DNA of 64,000 bases from Variovorax paradoxus (GCF_024734665.1 NZ_CP102931.1:5640001-5704000); one strand, 5' to 3'. Positions 16,340 to 25,795 are shown, counted from the first letter of the stretch. Numbers and translations: made by a program. The notes: generated from the sequence alone by a model not told the origin.

Positions 16340-17350
16340 TCAATTCCCCGACGAATTCTGCGCATCGTCGAAGAAGTAATCCTTCACCGAAGCCGGCTTG
16401 TTCTTGATCGCGCCCACACGGTGCATGAACTCCGCCAGCGGGTACGTGTTCTGCGGCGTGGTCTTGAACTGCACCTCGGGGTTCTTGATGATCTTCAGCA
16501 GCAGATCGCGGTCGAGCTTCGCGTTGCTCACCTTCAGGTAGATGTCGGCAGCCTTCTCGGGGTTGGCCGTGACGAACTTCGCCGCCTCGTCGAGCGCATC
16601 GACAAACGCCTTGTACGTCTTCGGGTTCTCGCTGCGGAATTTTTCCGTCGCATAGAGCACCGTCGCCGACGACGGACCGCCCAGCACCTGGTACGAGTTG
16701 AGCACGATGTGCGCATTCGGATTGCCCGCCAGCTCCTGCTCCTGGAACGGCGGATTGCCGAAGTGCCCCGTGATCTCCGTGCCGCCCTTGATGATGGCTG
16801 CCGCCGCATCGGGGTGCGGCAGCGCCACGCTGATCTTGTCGAGCCGGTTGAACTCCTTGTCGCCCCACAGCTTGGCCGAGGCGAACTGCAGCACGCGCGA
16901 CTGCACCGACACGCCCACGGCGGGCAGCGCGATGCGGTCCTTGTCGGTGAAGTCGGCAATCGTCTTCACATTCGGGTTGTTGCTCACCAGGTAGTACGGG
17001 AAGTTGCCCAGCGAGGCCACACCCTTCACGTTCTGCTTGCCCTTGGTGCGATCCCACAGCGTGAGCAGCGGGCCCACGCCGGCGCCCGCGATCTCGATGT
17101 TGCCGGACAGCAGCGCGTCGTTGACGGCCGAGCCGCCCGAGAGCTTGACCCATTCGACCTTGGCGTCGACGCCCGCGGCCTTGGCGTGCTTCTCGATGAG
17201 CTTCTGGTCTTGCGCAACGTTGAGCAGCAGATAGACGATGCCGAACTGCTCGGCGATGCGGATCTGGCCTTCGGCGTGTGCAGCGAGGCTGCCGGCGAGA
17301 AGGCCGAGGCCGGTGACGAGCGCGGCGGCTTTGCGGGTGAAGCGGTTCAT
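16340..17350 (-). CDS. ABC transporter periplasmic substrate-binding protein (SsuA/TauA/NMT1-like)
   Basis: A 336-residue protein with a Sec signal peptide (LVTGLGLLAGSLAAHA, cleavage before EGQIRI). The mature domain has the type 2 periplasmic binding fold of the sulfonate/nitrate/thiamine-precursor group: VEWVKLSGGSAVNDALLSG, IEIAGAGVGPLLTLWD, and FVTANPEKAADIYLKVS. It delivers substrate to the permease encoded two genes downstream. The ligand is not readable from sequence; TauD context suggests an organosulfonate. Confidence 0.87.
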   Translation of the reverse strand: MNRFTRKAAALVTGLGLLAGSLAAHAEGQIRIAEQFGIVYLLLNVAQDQKLIEKHAKAAGVDAKVEWVKLSGGSAVNDALLSGNIEIAGAGVGPLLTLWDRTKGKQNVKGVASLGNFPYYLVSNNPNVKTIADFTDKDRIALPAVGVSVQSRVLQFASAKLWGDKEFNRLDKISVALPHPDAAAAIIKGGTEITGHFGNPPFQEQELAGNPNAHIVLNSYQVLGGPSSATVLYATEKFRSENPKTYKAFVDALDEAAKFVTANPEKAADIYLKVSNAKLDRDLLLKIIKNPEVQFKTTPQNTYPLAEFMHRVGAIKNKPASVKDYFFDDAQNSSGN

Positions 17351-17372
17351 TGACTGTGGTTCGGAAGAGAAA

Positions 17373-18266
17373 TCAGAAAGGCGTGTCGCCGACGATGGTG
17401 GTGCGGTTGAGGCGGCGGCGCAGGTGGTCTGGCGTACCCGCTGCGAGGTGCATCAGCGAGCGGTTGTCCCAGAACACCAGATCGTGCGGCGCCCACTGGT
17501 GGCGGTACACGAACTCGGGCTTCACGCTGTGTGCGAACAGCTCGGCGAGCAAGGCGTCGCTTTCGCCCTGCGGCATGCCGACGATGCGCGTCGTGAAATG
17601 TTCGCTGACGAACAGCGCCTTGCGGCCCGTCTCCGGGTGCGTGCGCACGACAGGCTGGACGGCGGGCGCGACCTGGTCGATCTGCGCTTGCGAGAGCTTG
17701 GGGCGCCACGGGTTCTTCGCGCGCAGCTCTTCGTATTTGGCGAGGTAGCTGTGCTCGGCCTTCAGCGGCAGGATGCGCTGCTGCAGCTCGGGGCTCAGCG
17801 ACTCCCAGGCGAGGTGCTGGTCGGCGAACAGCGTGTCGCCGCCTTCGCTCGGCAGCTCCTGTGCATGCAGCAGGGAGCCCAGGCTGGGATTGGGCTTGTA
17901 CGAAATGTCGGAGTGCCAGTAGACGCCCGCATCGCCGAGGCCGATGGGCTCGCCGTTCTCCTTGATGTTGGAGACGATGAGGATCTCGGGGTGGTTCTTC
18001 AGCTGGAACTGGTGCAAGACGTGGATTTCGAGCGGGCCGAAGCGGCGGCTGAAGTCGATGTGCTCTTGCGGGGTGATCCGCTGGTTGCGGAAGACCAGGA
18101 CGTGGTGGTCGAGGTGGGCTTTGTGTATTCGGGCGAAGTCTTCGGCGCTGATTGGCTTCGAGATGTCTAGGCCGATGATTTCGGCGCCTACGGGGGCGTC
18201 GAAGGGGCGCACTTCGAAGTGCTGTGCGGCGGGCTCGGGCCTGCTGCTGGAAAGAACGGCTGTCAT
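17373..18266 (-). CDS. TauD/TfdA-family Fe(II)/2-oxoglutarate dioxygenase
   Basis: A 297-residue cytoplasmic oxygenase, first gene of the four-gene transport operon. Iron ligands are His118 and Asp120 in YWHSDISY and His273 in DNRSLMHLAAG; Arg284 or Arg288 near the end (RRRLNRTTIVG) should bind 2-oxoglutarate. TauD releases sulfite from taurine; relatives attack alkylsulfonates, sulfate esters or chlorophenoxyacids. Pairing with an SsuA/TauA-type importer supports sulfur scavenging, but the exact substrate is open. Sulfur-starvation control would be expected; no site was recognised. Confidence 0.87.
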   Translation of the reverse strand: MTAVLSSSRPEPAAQHFEVRPFDAPVGAEIIGLDISKPISAEDFARIHKAHLDHHVLVFRNQRITPQEHIDFSRRFGPLEIHVLHQFQLKNHPEILIVSNIKENGEPIGLGDAGVYWHSDISYKPNPSLGSLLHAQELPSEGGDTLFADQHLAWESLSPELQQRILPLKAEHSYLAKYEELRAKNPWRPKLSQAQIDQVAPAVQPVVRTHPETGRKALFVSEHFTTRIVGMPQGESDALLAELFAHSVKPEFVYRHQWAPHDLVFWDNRSLMHLAAGTPDHLRRRLNRTTIVGDTPF

Positions 18267-18344
18267 GCCGGGAATGTAGGGGTCGAGGGGGGCTTCTCCA
18301 ACGAACTCTTCGTTGATAGCTTATGACTTTGGATGTTTGGGTTC

Positions 18345-18889
18345 CGGGGCCGGGTCTCGCCCCGGCGGGCGAGCTACTTTCTTTTGCTTCGCCAAAAGAA
18401 AGTAGCCAAAGAAAAGGCGACCCTACTGTCTGCGTCCCTACGCTTCGCTTCGGGCAACCTGCGGTGCTCGACTCCGGAGGGGGTCCGCAGAACTCGCTCC
18501 ACTGCGTTGCGCTCAGACAGCTGCGGCCCTGATCCCTCCTACGTCTGCGCTCCTCGGCGCAGCCAGAAGGGATTGGGGAGCCCAGCAGGCCATCGCTGCG
18601 CTCGGCCTTCGAACTTCCAACAGCCAATACCAAGCCGAGCGAAGCAAAGGCCCGTTCCGTCTCCCCTCCCCTCTGGCTGCGCCGAGGAGCGCAGCGTTTC
18701 GCGGATAAGGGCTCGCCCTTGTCTGAGCGAAGCGAGTTTGGGCGAGACCCCGCGAAACGCGAGCACCGCAGGTTGCCCCTTCGCACAGCGAAGGGGTCGC
18801 AGACAGTGGGGTCGCCTTTCTTTTGCCTACTTTTCTTTGGCGAAGCAAAGAAAAGTAGGTCGCCCGCCGGGGCGAGTCCCGGCCCCGGG
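18345..18889. repeat. large inverted-repeat intergenic element
   Basis: Left arm 18345-18470 and right arm 18761-18889 are inverted, closely similar copies. Both begin with CCGGGGCCGGG-type ends, then CGCCCCGGCGGGCGA, a hairpin, GGCGACCC(T/C)ACTGTCTGCG, and GGGCAACCTGCGGTGCTCG. Each arm has its own stem: 14 bp at 18373-18386 / 18393-18406 and 13 bp at 18827-18839 / 18846-18858. The core (about 18471-18760) has further GC-rich inverted segments around GCTCCTCGGCGCAGCC. Open reading frames cross it on both strands, but their Arg/Ser/Pro-rich translations do not look like proteins. Confidence 0.8.
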
Positions 18890-18909
18890 AAAACAAACAG
18901 CCACAACAC

Positions 18910-20025
18910 TCAAAGCGTATGACTGCGATCCCCCTCAACAAACCCCATCGCATCCCAAGGCTCCCCAACAGCAAACCCGACAACCTTGAACAGTTCCCCC
19001 ATCTCATGCTCATGGATCAACCGCGCAGCCATCGCCCGCTCGGCGACAGACCCGGCTTCCATCCGAGCCAACAACCCGCAATTCAGCAGAAACCGCGCCT
19101 GACTCGTATAGCCCAGCACCACGAGCCCCGCGTCCTGCCCGGCCAACGCGATCCCAGTGAAGTCGACATGCGCAGTGATGTCCTTGTAGCCCACGTCGGA
19201 CAGCGGATCACCATCAGCCTGATGCGCCCGGTGGCACATCACCGTACCCATGTGCCGCTGCGGGTGGTAGTACTCGGCCTCGGGAAATCCGTAGTCGATG
19301 AGAAAAGACGCCCCCTTCCGGAGCCGGTCCGCCAGCGTCGCGATAAAAGCCCGAGCCTGCGGATGAACCTCCGTCAGATAGTCATGCTCGCCAGCCACAT
19401 CGAGCGGCGGGCGAAGTTCGGTAGGGCGGTCCGCCCAGGTCCAACCGTCGCCCTGCGCATTGCGCACCACCCCACGCTCAAACCACTGCCCCCCCACCCG
19501 CGCCAGCAATTGCACAGGCATCGCATCGAGCACTTCGTTTCCGACCACCACGCCTTCCATCGACTCGGGCAGCTCGTTCAGCCACTCGACACGATCCGCA
19601 TACCGCACCAGCGCCTGCTGCTGCCGCTCCCGCAACGTGCCGGAGAGATCGACGATGCGATAGCGCACATCGGTGCGCCCCATCTCGTCGAGCGCATGCA
19701 GCAGCTGAACCGCCAATGCACCAGAGCCAGCACCGAATTCCCACACCGTGTCGGTCCCCGTCTTCTCCAGCGCCTCGGCCACCTGCGCTGCCAGGGTCTG
19801 CCCGAACATCGGTGTGAGTTCCGGCGCCGTCACGAAGTCGCTGCCCGAAGAAGGCATGTGCCCGAACTTGGCGGAAGTGTTGGCGTAGTAGCCCAGGCCG
19901 GGCGCATACAACGCGAGCGCCATGAAGCGGTCAAACCCGATCCATCCGCCCGCGCGCTCGACGGAACGCGCGATGAGGTGGTCGAGGGCGGTAGGTAAAC
20001 TGCTGGGGGTCGTCTTTGTCGTCAC
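18910..20025 (-). CDS. MidA/NDUFAF7-like SAM-dependent methyltransferase
   Basis: A 371-residue protein starting at GTG 20025, with AGGGAG upstream. The SAM-binding loop is WEFGAGSGALAVQLL, preceded by DFVTAPELTPMFGQTLA and followed by NEVLDAMPVQLL, LIDYGFPEAEYYHPQR and DITAHVDFTGIA, all characteristic of the DUF185/MidA family. The mitochondrial member NDUFAF7 methylates an arginine of a complex I subunit. Bacterial members are less well understood. It is divergent from the pteridine-reductase gene with a 23-bp spacer. Confidence 0.88.
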   Translation of the reverse strand: MTTKTTPSSLPTALDHLIARSVERAGGWIGFDRFMALALYAPGLGYYANTSAKFGHMPSSGSDFVTAPELTPMFGQTLAAQVAEALEKTGTDTVWEFGAGSGALAVQLLHALDEMGRTDVRYRIVDLSGTLRERQQQALVRYADRVEWLNELPESMEGVVVGNEVLDAMPVQLLARVGGQWFERGVVRNAQGDGWTWADRPTELRPPLDVAGEHDYLTEVHPQARAFIATLADRLRKGASFLIDYGFPEAEYYHPQRHMGTVMCHRAHQADGDPLSDVGYKDITAHVDFTGIALAGQDAGLVVLGYTSQARFLLNCGLLARMEAGSVAERAMAARLIHEHEMGELFKVVGFAVGEPWDAMGFVEGDRSHTL

Positions 20026-20048
20026 AGCGCCATTCTCCCTCTCCCCGC

Positions 20049-20828
20049 ATGAGCCCCGTTTCCCAAGCCCCTGCCTCCCGCCGCACCGTTCTCGTCACGG
20101 GCGCAGGCCGCAGGCTGGGCCGCGAGATCGCGCTGGGGCTTGCCGCAGGCGGCTGGCAAGTGGCGGTGCACTACCGGAGTTCGCTGGCGGAGGCCGAGCA
20201 GACAGTGGCCGACTGCGCCGCGCTCTCGGGCGACTCGGCCCTGTTCGCCGCCGACCTCGAAGACGAACAGGCCACGCGCGCCCTGCTGCCCCGCGTGGTC
20301 GCGCGCTTTCGCAGTGTCGACGCCGTGGTGCACAGCGCCGCGCTGTTCGAGCACGACGAAGCCGCCACCTTCGGCTATGCGCTCATGGAACGCCATGCGC
20401 GCAGCAACACCGGCGCGGCCATCCTCTTGGCGCAGGCGCTGCACGAACATCTGGCGGCGCGCGACGCGCAAGGTGCGGTCGTCCATCTGCTCGACCAGAA
20501 GCTCTGGAACCCGAACCCCGACTTCCTGAGCTACACGCTGTCGAAGGCCGCGCTCGAAGCCGCCACGCCGATGCTGGCCCTGGCCCTCGCGCCGCGCGTG
20601 CGCGTGGTGGGTGTGGCGCCCGGCCTCACGCTGGCGAGCCACATGCTGGACGACGACAAGTTCGCGCAACTGCACAAGCTGTCGCCGCTGGGCCGCTCCT
20701 CCACGCCAGACGACGTGGTCGCCACGGTGAAGTTCGCGCTGGAGAACCGCTCGATCACCGGCACCACCCTGCTGGTGGACGGCGGCCAGCACCTGATGAA
20801 ATTCGAGCGCGATTTCTCGCTCATGTGA
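20049..20828 (+). CDS. SDR oxidoreductase, probable pteridine (dihydromonapterin) reductase
   Basis: A 259-residue short-chain dehydrogenase. The nucleotide-binding turn reads TGAGRRLGRE, the Arg-containing form typical of FolM/PTR1 pteridine reductases and indicating NADPH. The active site has SYTLSKAALE (Tyr and Lys), and the C-terminal segment is GTTLLVDGGQHL. The next gene encodes dihydroneopterin aldolase, which strengthens a folate or monapterin role. No Shine-Dalgarno is visible before ATG 20049. Confidence 0.83.
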   Translation: MSPVSQAPASRRTVLVTGAGRRLGREIALGLAAGGWQVAVHYRSSLAEAEQTVADCAALSGDSALFAADLEDEQATRALLPRVVARFRSVDAVVHSAALFEHDEAATFGYALMERHARSNTGAAILLAQALHEHLAARDAQGAVVHLLDQKLWNPNPDFLSYTLSKAALEAATPMLALALAPRVRVVGVAPGLTLASHMLDDDKFAQLHKLSPLGRSSTPDDVVATVKFALENRSITGTTLLVDGGQHLMKFERDFSLM

Positions 20829-20839
20829 GCACCACCACC

Positions 20840-21214
20840 ATGTCCACTCCCTCGCAAGGCCACCAGACACTCACCCTCCAGGGCCTGCGCTTCGACGCCA
20901 ACCTGGGCATCCTCGAACAGGAGAAGACGGCGCCGCAACCGATCCTGGTCGATGCCGAACTCAACCTCGGCCCGCAGCCGCTGCTGCCGCAGGACGACGA
21001 CATCTTCCACGTGCTCGACTACCGCAAGGTGCGCCGCATCATCATCGACGAGTGCACGGCCGAGCACGTCAACCTGCTCGAAAGCCTGATCGGCAAACTG
21101 GTGCAGCGCCTGCTGCAACTGCCCGGCGTGCTGGGCGTGCGCGTGAAGATCGCCAAGCTCGAAATCTTCGACGACTGCGAAGTGGCGATCCGCATGGAAG
21201 CCGGCGAGTGGTGA
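20840..21214 (+). CDS. folB: dihydroneopterin aldolase-type protein
   Basis: A 124-residue protein of the FolB tunnelling fold: LRFDANLGILEQEKTAPQPI, the active-site region HVLDYRKVRRII, and the late Glu region HVNLLESLIGKL. FolB splits dihydroneopterin to 6-hydroxymethyl-dihydropterin in folate synthesis. The upstream GTG at 20825 overlaps the reductase stop and would give five more residues; ATG 20840 is the conservative start. It is co-transcribed with the SDR gene and ends 11 bp from the convergent MFS gene. Confidence 0.85.
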   Translation: MSTPSQGHQTLTLQGLRFDANLGILEQEKTAPQPILVDAELNLGPQPLLPQDDDIFHVLDYRKVRRIIIDECTAEHVNLLESLIGKLVQRLLQLPGVLGVRVKIAKLEIFDDCEVAIRMEAGEW

Positions 21215-21225
21215 GCAACAGCCCC

Positions 21226-22449
21226 TCAGGCTGCTGAACCACAAGCCACGGCGGGCTTGACGGCCACGGGCCACATCCGCACGGCAAGCGCGCCCAGCCC
21301 CGACACCGCTCCCAGCAAGGCCACGGCCGACCAGCCCCACTGCGCCAGCACCAGGGCGCCGAGCGCGGAACCCGTGGCCATGCCGATGAACACGCCGGTG
21401 AAGAACACCGCATTGAGCCGGCTGCGCGCACCGGGGTCGATGCCGTAGACCACGGTCTGGTGCGCAATCAGCGCGGCCTGCAGCCCGAAGTCGAAGCCGA
21501 TGGCACTGGCCACGATCAACCCCAGCCGCGTGGCGGGCGCCATCAGCGGCGCGAACAGCATGGCCGCGAACGACACCACGACAAGCACGGCGCCCATGCG
21601 GATCACCAGCTCGGGGCCGCGGCGGTCCGCCAGGCGACCGGCCAGCGGCGCGGCCAGCGCACCCGCCGCACCAGCCAGGCCGAAGGCGCCGGCAGCCGCG
21701 CTGCCAAGATGGAAGGGTGCGCCGTGCAGCATCACGGCCAGCGTCGACCAGAAGGCGCTGAAACCCACCGACAGCAGGGCCTGCGCAAAGGCGGCGCGGC
21801 GCAGCGCGCTATGGCGTTTCCACAGATCCGCCAGCGAGCCCAGCAATGCGCCGTAGCCCAGCTGCGTGGTCGGGCGCAGGTGCGGCAGGCCGCGCGCCGC
21901 GGCAACTCCGATGAACGCGATGCTGGCCGCCGCGACCACGAACATCGTGCGCCAGCCGAAGTGCTCGGCCACGAAGCCGCTGAGCACGCGCGACAGCAGG
22001 ATGCCCAGCAGCAGCCCCGTCATCACCGTGCCGACGATCTTGCCGCGGTGCGCCTCGGGCGCCAGCGTGGCGGCGGCCGGCACCACGTCCTGCGCCATGG
22101 TGGCCGCAAGGCCGATGACGAGGCTGGCCGCCAGCAGCGGGCCGACCGAGGGCGAAAAAGCCGCGCCGAGCAACGCCAGCACCAGCACCGAGGCCTTGAC
22201 GAGGATGATGCGGCGGCGGTCGAAGCGGTCGCCCAGCGGCGCGAGCAGCAGGATGCCGAGCGCGTAGCCCAGCTGCGTGAGCGTGGGGACGAAACCCACG
22301 GAGCGGGCCGAGGCGCCGATGTCGGGCCCGAGCACGCCCAGCATTGGCTGGCTGTAATAAAGCGCTGCGACACCGAAGCCGGCGCTGGCGGCCAGCAGCA
22401 GGATCAGCGAGCCGGGCAGTCGCTCATGCGTTGATTGAATGGAAGACAT
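21226..22449 (-). CDS. MFS transporter, 12-TM drug/metabolite exporter type
   Basis: A 407-residue inner-membrane protein with about 12 hydrophobic helices. The cytoplasmic loop signature GDRFDRRRIILVKA and its C-terminal echo GRLADRRGPELVIR mark the major facilitator fold; YSQPMLGVLGPDIG near the N-terminus suggests a YnfM/AraJ-like exporter group. It is divergently transcribed from a LysR regulator gene, whose probable operator sits between them, so that regulator likely controls it. Substrate unknown. Confidence 0.88.
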   Translation of the reverse strand: MSSIQSTHERLPGSLILLLAASAGFGVAALYYSQPMLGVLGPDIGASARSVGFVPTLTQLGYALGILLLAPLGDRFDRRRIILVKASVLVLALLGAAFSPSVGPLLAASLVIGLAATMAQDVVPAAATLAPEAHRGKIVGTVMTGLLLGILLSRVLSGFVAEHFGWRTMFVVAAASIAFIGVAAARGLPHLRPTTQLGYGALLGSLADLWKRHSALRRAAFAQALLSVGFSAFWSTLAVMLHGAPFHLGSAAAGAFGLAGAAGALAAPLAGRLADRRGPELVIRMGAVLVVVSFAAMLFAPLMAPATRLGLIVASAIGFDFGLQAALIAHQTVVYGIDPGARSRLNAVFFTGVFIGMATGSALGALVLAQWGWSAVALLGAVSGLGALAVRMWPVAVKPAVACGSAA

Positions 22450-22536
22450 GGTATTAACCCTAATAACCAGGAAACAAGGGCTGGAGTTTGCAGGGCTGCA
22501 GCAGCCAAAGGTAGCCTCCCGGGTCGAACAATTGAT

Positions 22537-22551
22537 ATACGCTTGGCGTAT
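22537..22551. promoter_or_regulatory. LysR-type operator between the MFS and lysR genes
   Basis: ATACGC-TTG-GCGTAT is a perfect 6-bp inverted repeat containing the T-N11-A signature of LysR-family boxes. It runs into the ATG of the regulator gene (22550), so binding would also block transcription or translation of the regulator itself. Confidence 0.6.
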
Positions 22552-23473
22552 GGAAAAGCCCGCTCCCGCCGACCGCATCGAGCTGATGCAGACCTTCGTG
22601 CGCATCGTCGAGGCCGGCAGCCTGTCAGCCGCGGCCACGCAGATGGGCACCACCCAGCCCACCGTGAGCCGCCGCCTGCAGGCGCTCGAGCGCTCGCTGG
22701 GCGTGCGGCTGCTGCAGCGCTCCACGCATGCGATGAAGCTCACGGAGGACGGTGAGCGCTGCTTCGATCGCGCCAAGGAGCTGATCCAGAGCTGGGGCGC
22801 CTTCGAGGCCGAGCTGCGCGGCGTCGGCGACCAGCCCGAGGGCCGGCTGCGCGTGGTGGCGCCGCATGCCTTCGGGCAGCAGTTGCTGGTCGGCCCGCTG
22901 GCCGAGTACCTGCAGCGCCACCCGCAGGTGACGGTCGAATGGCTGCTGCACGACAGCCCGCACGACCAGACGCCCGACTTCATCGCCGAGGGCGTTGACT
23001 GTGCGATTCGCGTCGGCGAAGTGACTGACCCGGCCGTGGTGGCGATCCGGCTGTCCGAGGTGCCGCGCATCGCGATTGCCGCGCCTTCTCTTTTCGAGGG
23101 CGCGGCCGCGGTGCCCACCCACCCCCGCGAACTGGAAGCCCTGCCCTGGCTGGCCGCGCGCAACTTCTACCGCACCGAGGTCGTGCTGACGCATGAGGCC
23201 ACCGGCGAGGTGTGCCGCGTGCCGATCCGCCCGCGCATGACTACCGACAGCCTCTACGCCCTGCGCAGCGCCGCCGTACTGGGCCTGGGCGCGGGCGTGT
23301 CGTCGACATGGATGCTGACCGAGGAGATCGCCGCGGGCCGGCTGCTGCACTTGGTGCCGCAGTGGCGCGGGACGCCCGCGCCGGTGTACCTGGCGTACCC
23401 GTACGCGCGCTTCTATCCGGCGAAGCTGCGGCTCTTCGTGGAGGCGATGCGCACCGCCTTTCCCGCCGCGTAG
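22550..23473 (+). CDS. LysR-family transcriptional regulator
   Basis: A 307-residue protein. Residues about 5-65 form the winged helix-turn-helix ([49 protein letters not shown]). The rest is the type 2 periplasmic-binding-like effector domain ([27 protein letters not shown]). ATG 22550 is chosen because upstream in-frame codons precede the operator and lack family features. It is probably the regulator of the divergent MFS exporter. Confidence 0.9.
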   Translation: MEKPAPADRIELMQTFVRIVEAGSLSAAATQMGTTQPTVSRRLQALERSLGVRLLQRSTHAMKLTEDGERCFDRAKELIQSWGAFEAELRGVGDQPEGRLRVVAPHAFGQQLLVGPLAEYLQRHPQVTVEWLLHDSPHDQTPDFIAEGVDCAIRVGEVTDPAVVAIRLSEVPRIAIAAPSLFEGAAAVPTHPRELEALPWLAARNFYRTEVVLTHEATGEVCRVPIRPRMTTDSLYALRSAAVLGLGAGVSSTWMLTEEIAAGRLLHLVPQWRGTPAPVYLAYPYARFYPAKLRLFVEAMRTAFPAA

Positions 23474-23535
23474 CGTGCGGAATGGGGATCGGGGACAATC
23501 ACCCCCTTCCCCCGACTCCCCGAAGTAGCCTGCCC

Positions 23536-24468
23536 ATGAACGCCGTCTGGATCGACGAGGCGCCCGCCGCCGCCGACGCCACTGCCAATTCCCTGAAGAT
23601 CGAGCGCGAAACGCACAAGCTCGAAAAGCGCCTGTGCCGCCAGGTCGGACAGGCCATCGTCGACTACAACATGATCGAAGAGGGCGACAAGGTCATGGTG
23701 TGCGTCTCGGGCGGCAAAGACAGCTACGCGCTGCTCGACATCCTGCTCAAGCTGAAGGCGCGCGCGCCGATTCACTTCGACATCGTCGCGGTCAACCTCG
23801 ACCAGAAGCAGCCCGGCTTTCCCGAAGAGGTGCTGCCCAAGTACCTGAGCGACCTGGGCGTGGACTTCCACATCGAGAACCAGGACACCTACAGCATCGT
23901 CAAGCGCGTGATCCCCGAGGGCAAGACCACCTGCGGCCTGTGCAGCCGGCTGCGCCGCGGCATCCTGTACCGCGTGGCCGACGAACTGGGCGCCACCAAG
24001 GTCGCGCTGGGCCACCACCGCGACGACATGCTGCAGACCTTCTTCCTCAACATGTTCTTCGCCGGCAAGCTCAAGAGCATGCCGCCCAAGCTGGTGAGCG
24101 ACGATGGCAAGCACATCGTGATCCGCCCGCTGGCCTACGTGGCCGAAAAAGACACGGTGCGCTGGGCCCAGCACCGCGAGTTCCCGATCATTCCGTGCAC
24201 GCTGTGCGGCAGCCAGGAAAACCTGCAGCGCAAGCAGGTCGGAGAAATGCTGCGCGAGTGGGACAAGAAGTACCCCGGCCGCGTGGAGAACATGTTCACC
24301 GCGCTGCAGAACGTGGTGCCTTCGCACCTGCTCGACGGAACACGGCACGACTTCAAGGGTCTGAAGGCGACGGGCGTGGCGGATGACGATGGCGACAAGG
24401 CCTTCGACACCCCCTCCTTCGATCTGCTCTCCCAGGCACCTGCCGCCCTGCGCATCGTCCAGGGCTGA
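23536..24468 (+). CDS. ttcA: tRNA 2-thiocytidine(32) synthetase
   Basis: This 310-residue enzyme adds the thiol at cytidine 32 of certain tRNAs. The PP-loop is SGGKDS (58-63). An iron-sulfur cluster is held by cysteines of the pairs CGLC (133, 136) and CTLC (221, 224); the TtcA family uses cysteines from both pairs. [18 protein letters not shown] is also a family signature. It is a cytoplasmic, ATP-dependent enzyme. It starts 62 nt after the lysR stop and may have its own promoter. Confidence 0.95.
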   Translation: MNAVWIDEAPAAADATANSLKIERETHKLEKRLCRQVGQAIVDYNMIEEGDKVMVCVSGGKDSYALLDILLKLKARAPIHFDIVAVNLDQKQPGFPEEVLPKYLSDLGVDFHIENQDTYSIVKRVIPEGKTTCGLCSRLRRGILYRVADELGATKVALGHHRDDMLQTFFLNMFFAGKLKSMPPKLVSDDGKHIVIRPLAYVAEKDTVRWAQHREFPIIPCTLCGSQENLQRKQVGEMLREWDKKYPGRVENMFTALQNVVPSHLLDGTRHDFKGLKATGVADDDGDKAFDTPSFDLLSQAPAALRIVQG

Positions 24469-24513
24469 CCGGGCAACCCAGGGGAATTTTGGGCTTTGCG
24501 CCCGGAGACCCTC

Positions 24514-25131
24514 ATGAAACTTGCGTTCTCTGCTCTTCTTCTTGCAGCAAGCCTGACGGGTTGCGCCACCTCCTGGGTGGTCGACAGCGACGTCAAGAGC
24601 TTTGCCTCCCCCGGCACCGTGGCGCCCGGAGCCACCTATCGCTTCGACCGCCTGCCCTCGCAGCAGGCCGACGGCGCGCGGCAGGAATCGCTCGAAGCCA
24701 TGGCCGCCGCGGCGCTCGACAAGGCCGGCCTGCGCCGCGACGACGCCAAGCCCCAGTACACCGCGCAGATCGGCGCACGCGTGACGGCCGGCCTCTCGCC
24801 CTGGGCCGATCCGTGGCTCTACAACGGCCCCTGGGGTTATGGCTACGGCGGCTATGGCTACTACGGCCGGCGCTGGTACGGCGGCGGCTGGTATGGCGGC
24901 CCGGCGTTCGCGCCGCCAGCCAACCCCTGGTACGAGCGCGAAGTGAGCGTGGTGCTGCGCGAGGTGGGCTCCAACCGCGTGGTCTACGAGACCCGCGCCC
25001 GCAACGACGGCCCCTACACCTCGAGCGCGGCGATCCTGCCGGTGATGTTCCAGGCAGCGCTGCAGGGCTTTCCGAACCCGCCGCAGGGCGAGCGCCGGGT
25101 CAACATCGAGTTGCCCGCGGCCCAAAAGTAG
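24514..25131 (+). CDS. DUF4136-type lipoprotein
   Basis: A 205-residue protein from ATG 24514 with GGAG upstream. The lipobox is AASLTGCATS, lipidated Cys17. The middle is rich in Gly, Tyr and Trp (WGYGYGGYGYYGRRWYGGG), a feature of DUF4136 lipoproteins, flanked by the conserved FDRLPSQQAD and YEREVSVVLREVGSNRVVYET regions. Residue 18 is Ala rather than Asp, so outer-membrane sorting is likely. Function is unknown. Confidence 0.82.
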   Translation: MKLAFSALLLAASLTGCATSWVVDSDVKSFASPGTVAPGATYRFDRLPSQQADGARQESLEAMAAAALDKAGLRRDDAKPQYTAQIGARVTAGLSPWADPWLYNGPWGYGYGGYGYYGRRWYGGGWYGGPAFAPPANPWYEREVSVVLREVGSNRVVYETRARNDGPYTSSAAILPVMFQAALQGFPNPPQGERRVNIELPAAQK

Positions 25132-25137
25132 CGCTTC

Positions 25138-25143
25138 TAGAAT
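25138..25143 (+). promoter_or_regulatory. -10-like hexamer before the histidine phosphatase gene
   Basis: TAGAAT lies 7 nt before ATG 25151, predicting a transcript that starts at the start codon. No strong -35 is visible. Confidence 0.4.
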
Positions 25144-25150
25144 CCCGCGA

Positions 25151-25795
25151 ATGGAAGAAGCCACCCGCCTGATCGCCGTTCGCCACGGCGAAACCGCCTG
25201 GAACGTCGACACCCGCATCCAGGGCCAGCTCGACATCGGGCTCAACGAGACCGGGCTCTGGCAGGCACGGCGCGCCGGCGGTGCGCTGGCCGACGAGCCG
25301 ATTGGTGTCGTCTACGCCAGCGACCTCTCTCGCGCATGGCAGACCGCCGAGGAAATCGCCAAGCCCCATGGCCTGGCCGTGCAGCCCGAGCCGCGCCTGC
25401 GCGAGCGGGCCTTTGGACATTTCGAGGGCCTGAGCTTCGCCGAGATCGAAGCCACGCTGCCGGTGCAGGCCAAGCTCTGGCGCGAGCGCGACCCCGAATT
25501 CGAACCCGACGGCGGCGAAAGCCTGCTGACATTCCGCGACCGCGTGACGGGCGTGGCTACCGAACTGGCGGCGCGCCATCCGGGCGAACTGGTCGTGCTG
25601 GTCGCGCACGGCGGCGTGATGGACGTGCTGTACCGCGCCGCCACCCGGCAGGAGCTGCAGGCGCCGCGCACCTGGCAACTGGGCAACGCGGCCATCAACC
25701 GCATGCTGTGGACGCCCGAGGGCTTCAGCCTCGTGGGCTGGAGCGACATCGCCCACCTGGCGGCGGACACGCCGCTCGATGAGCCCACGACCTAG
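25151..25795 (+). CDS. histidine phosphatase family protein (GpmB/CobC-like)
   Basis: A 214-residue cytoplasmic protein. The catalytic phosphohistidine motif is AVRHGETAWN, with SDLSRAWQTAEEI, LRERAFGHFEG and the second histidine in VLVAHGGVMDVL. Family members include phosphoglycerate mutases and many broad-range phosphatases; sequence does not decide, so the substrate is left open. It has no visible Shine-Dalgarno, in line with the nearby -10-like box. Confidence 0.85.
   Translation: MEEATRLIAVRHGETAWNVDTRIQGQLDIGLNETGLWQARRAGGALADEPIGVVYASDLSRAWQTAEEIAKPHGLAVQPEPRLRERAFGHFEGLSFAEIEATLPVQAKLWRERDPEFEPDGGESLLTFRDRVTGVATELAARHPGELVVLVAHGGVMDVLYRAATRQELQAPRTWQLGNAAINRMLWTPEGFSLVGWSDIAHLAADTPLDEPTT

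Noticed and set aside
18333..18989. Open frames across the large inverted-repeat element
   Set aside because: Arg/Ser/Pro-rich translations with no domain features arise from both arms on both strands; the DNA is better explained as a repeat.
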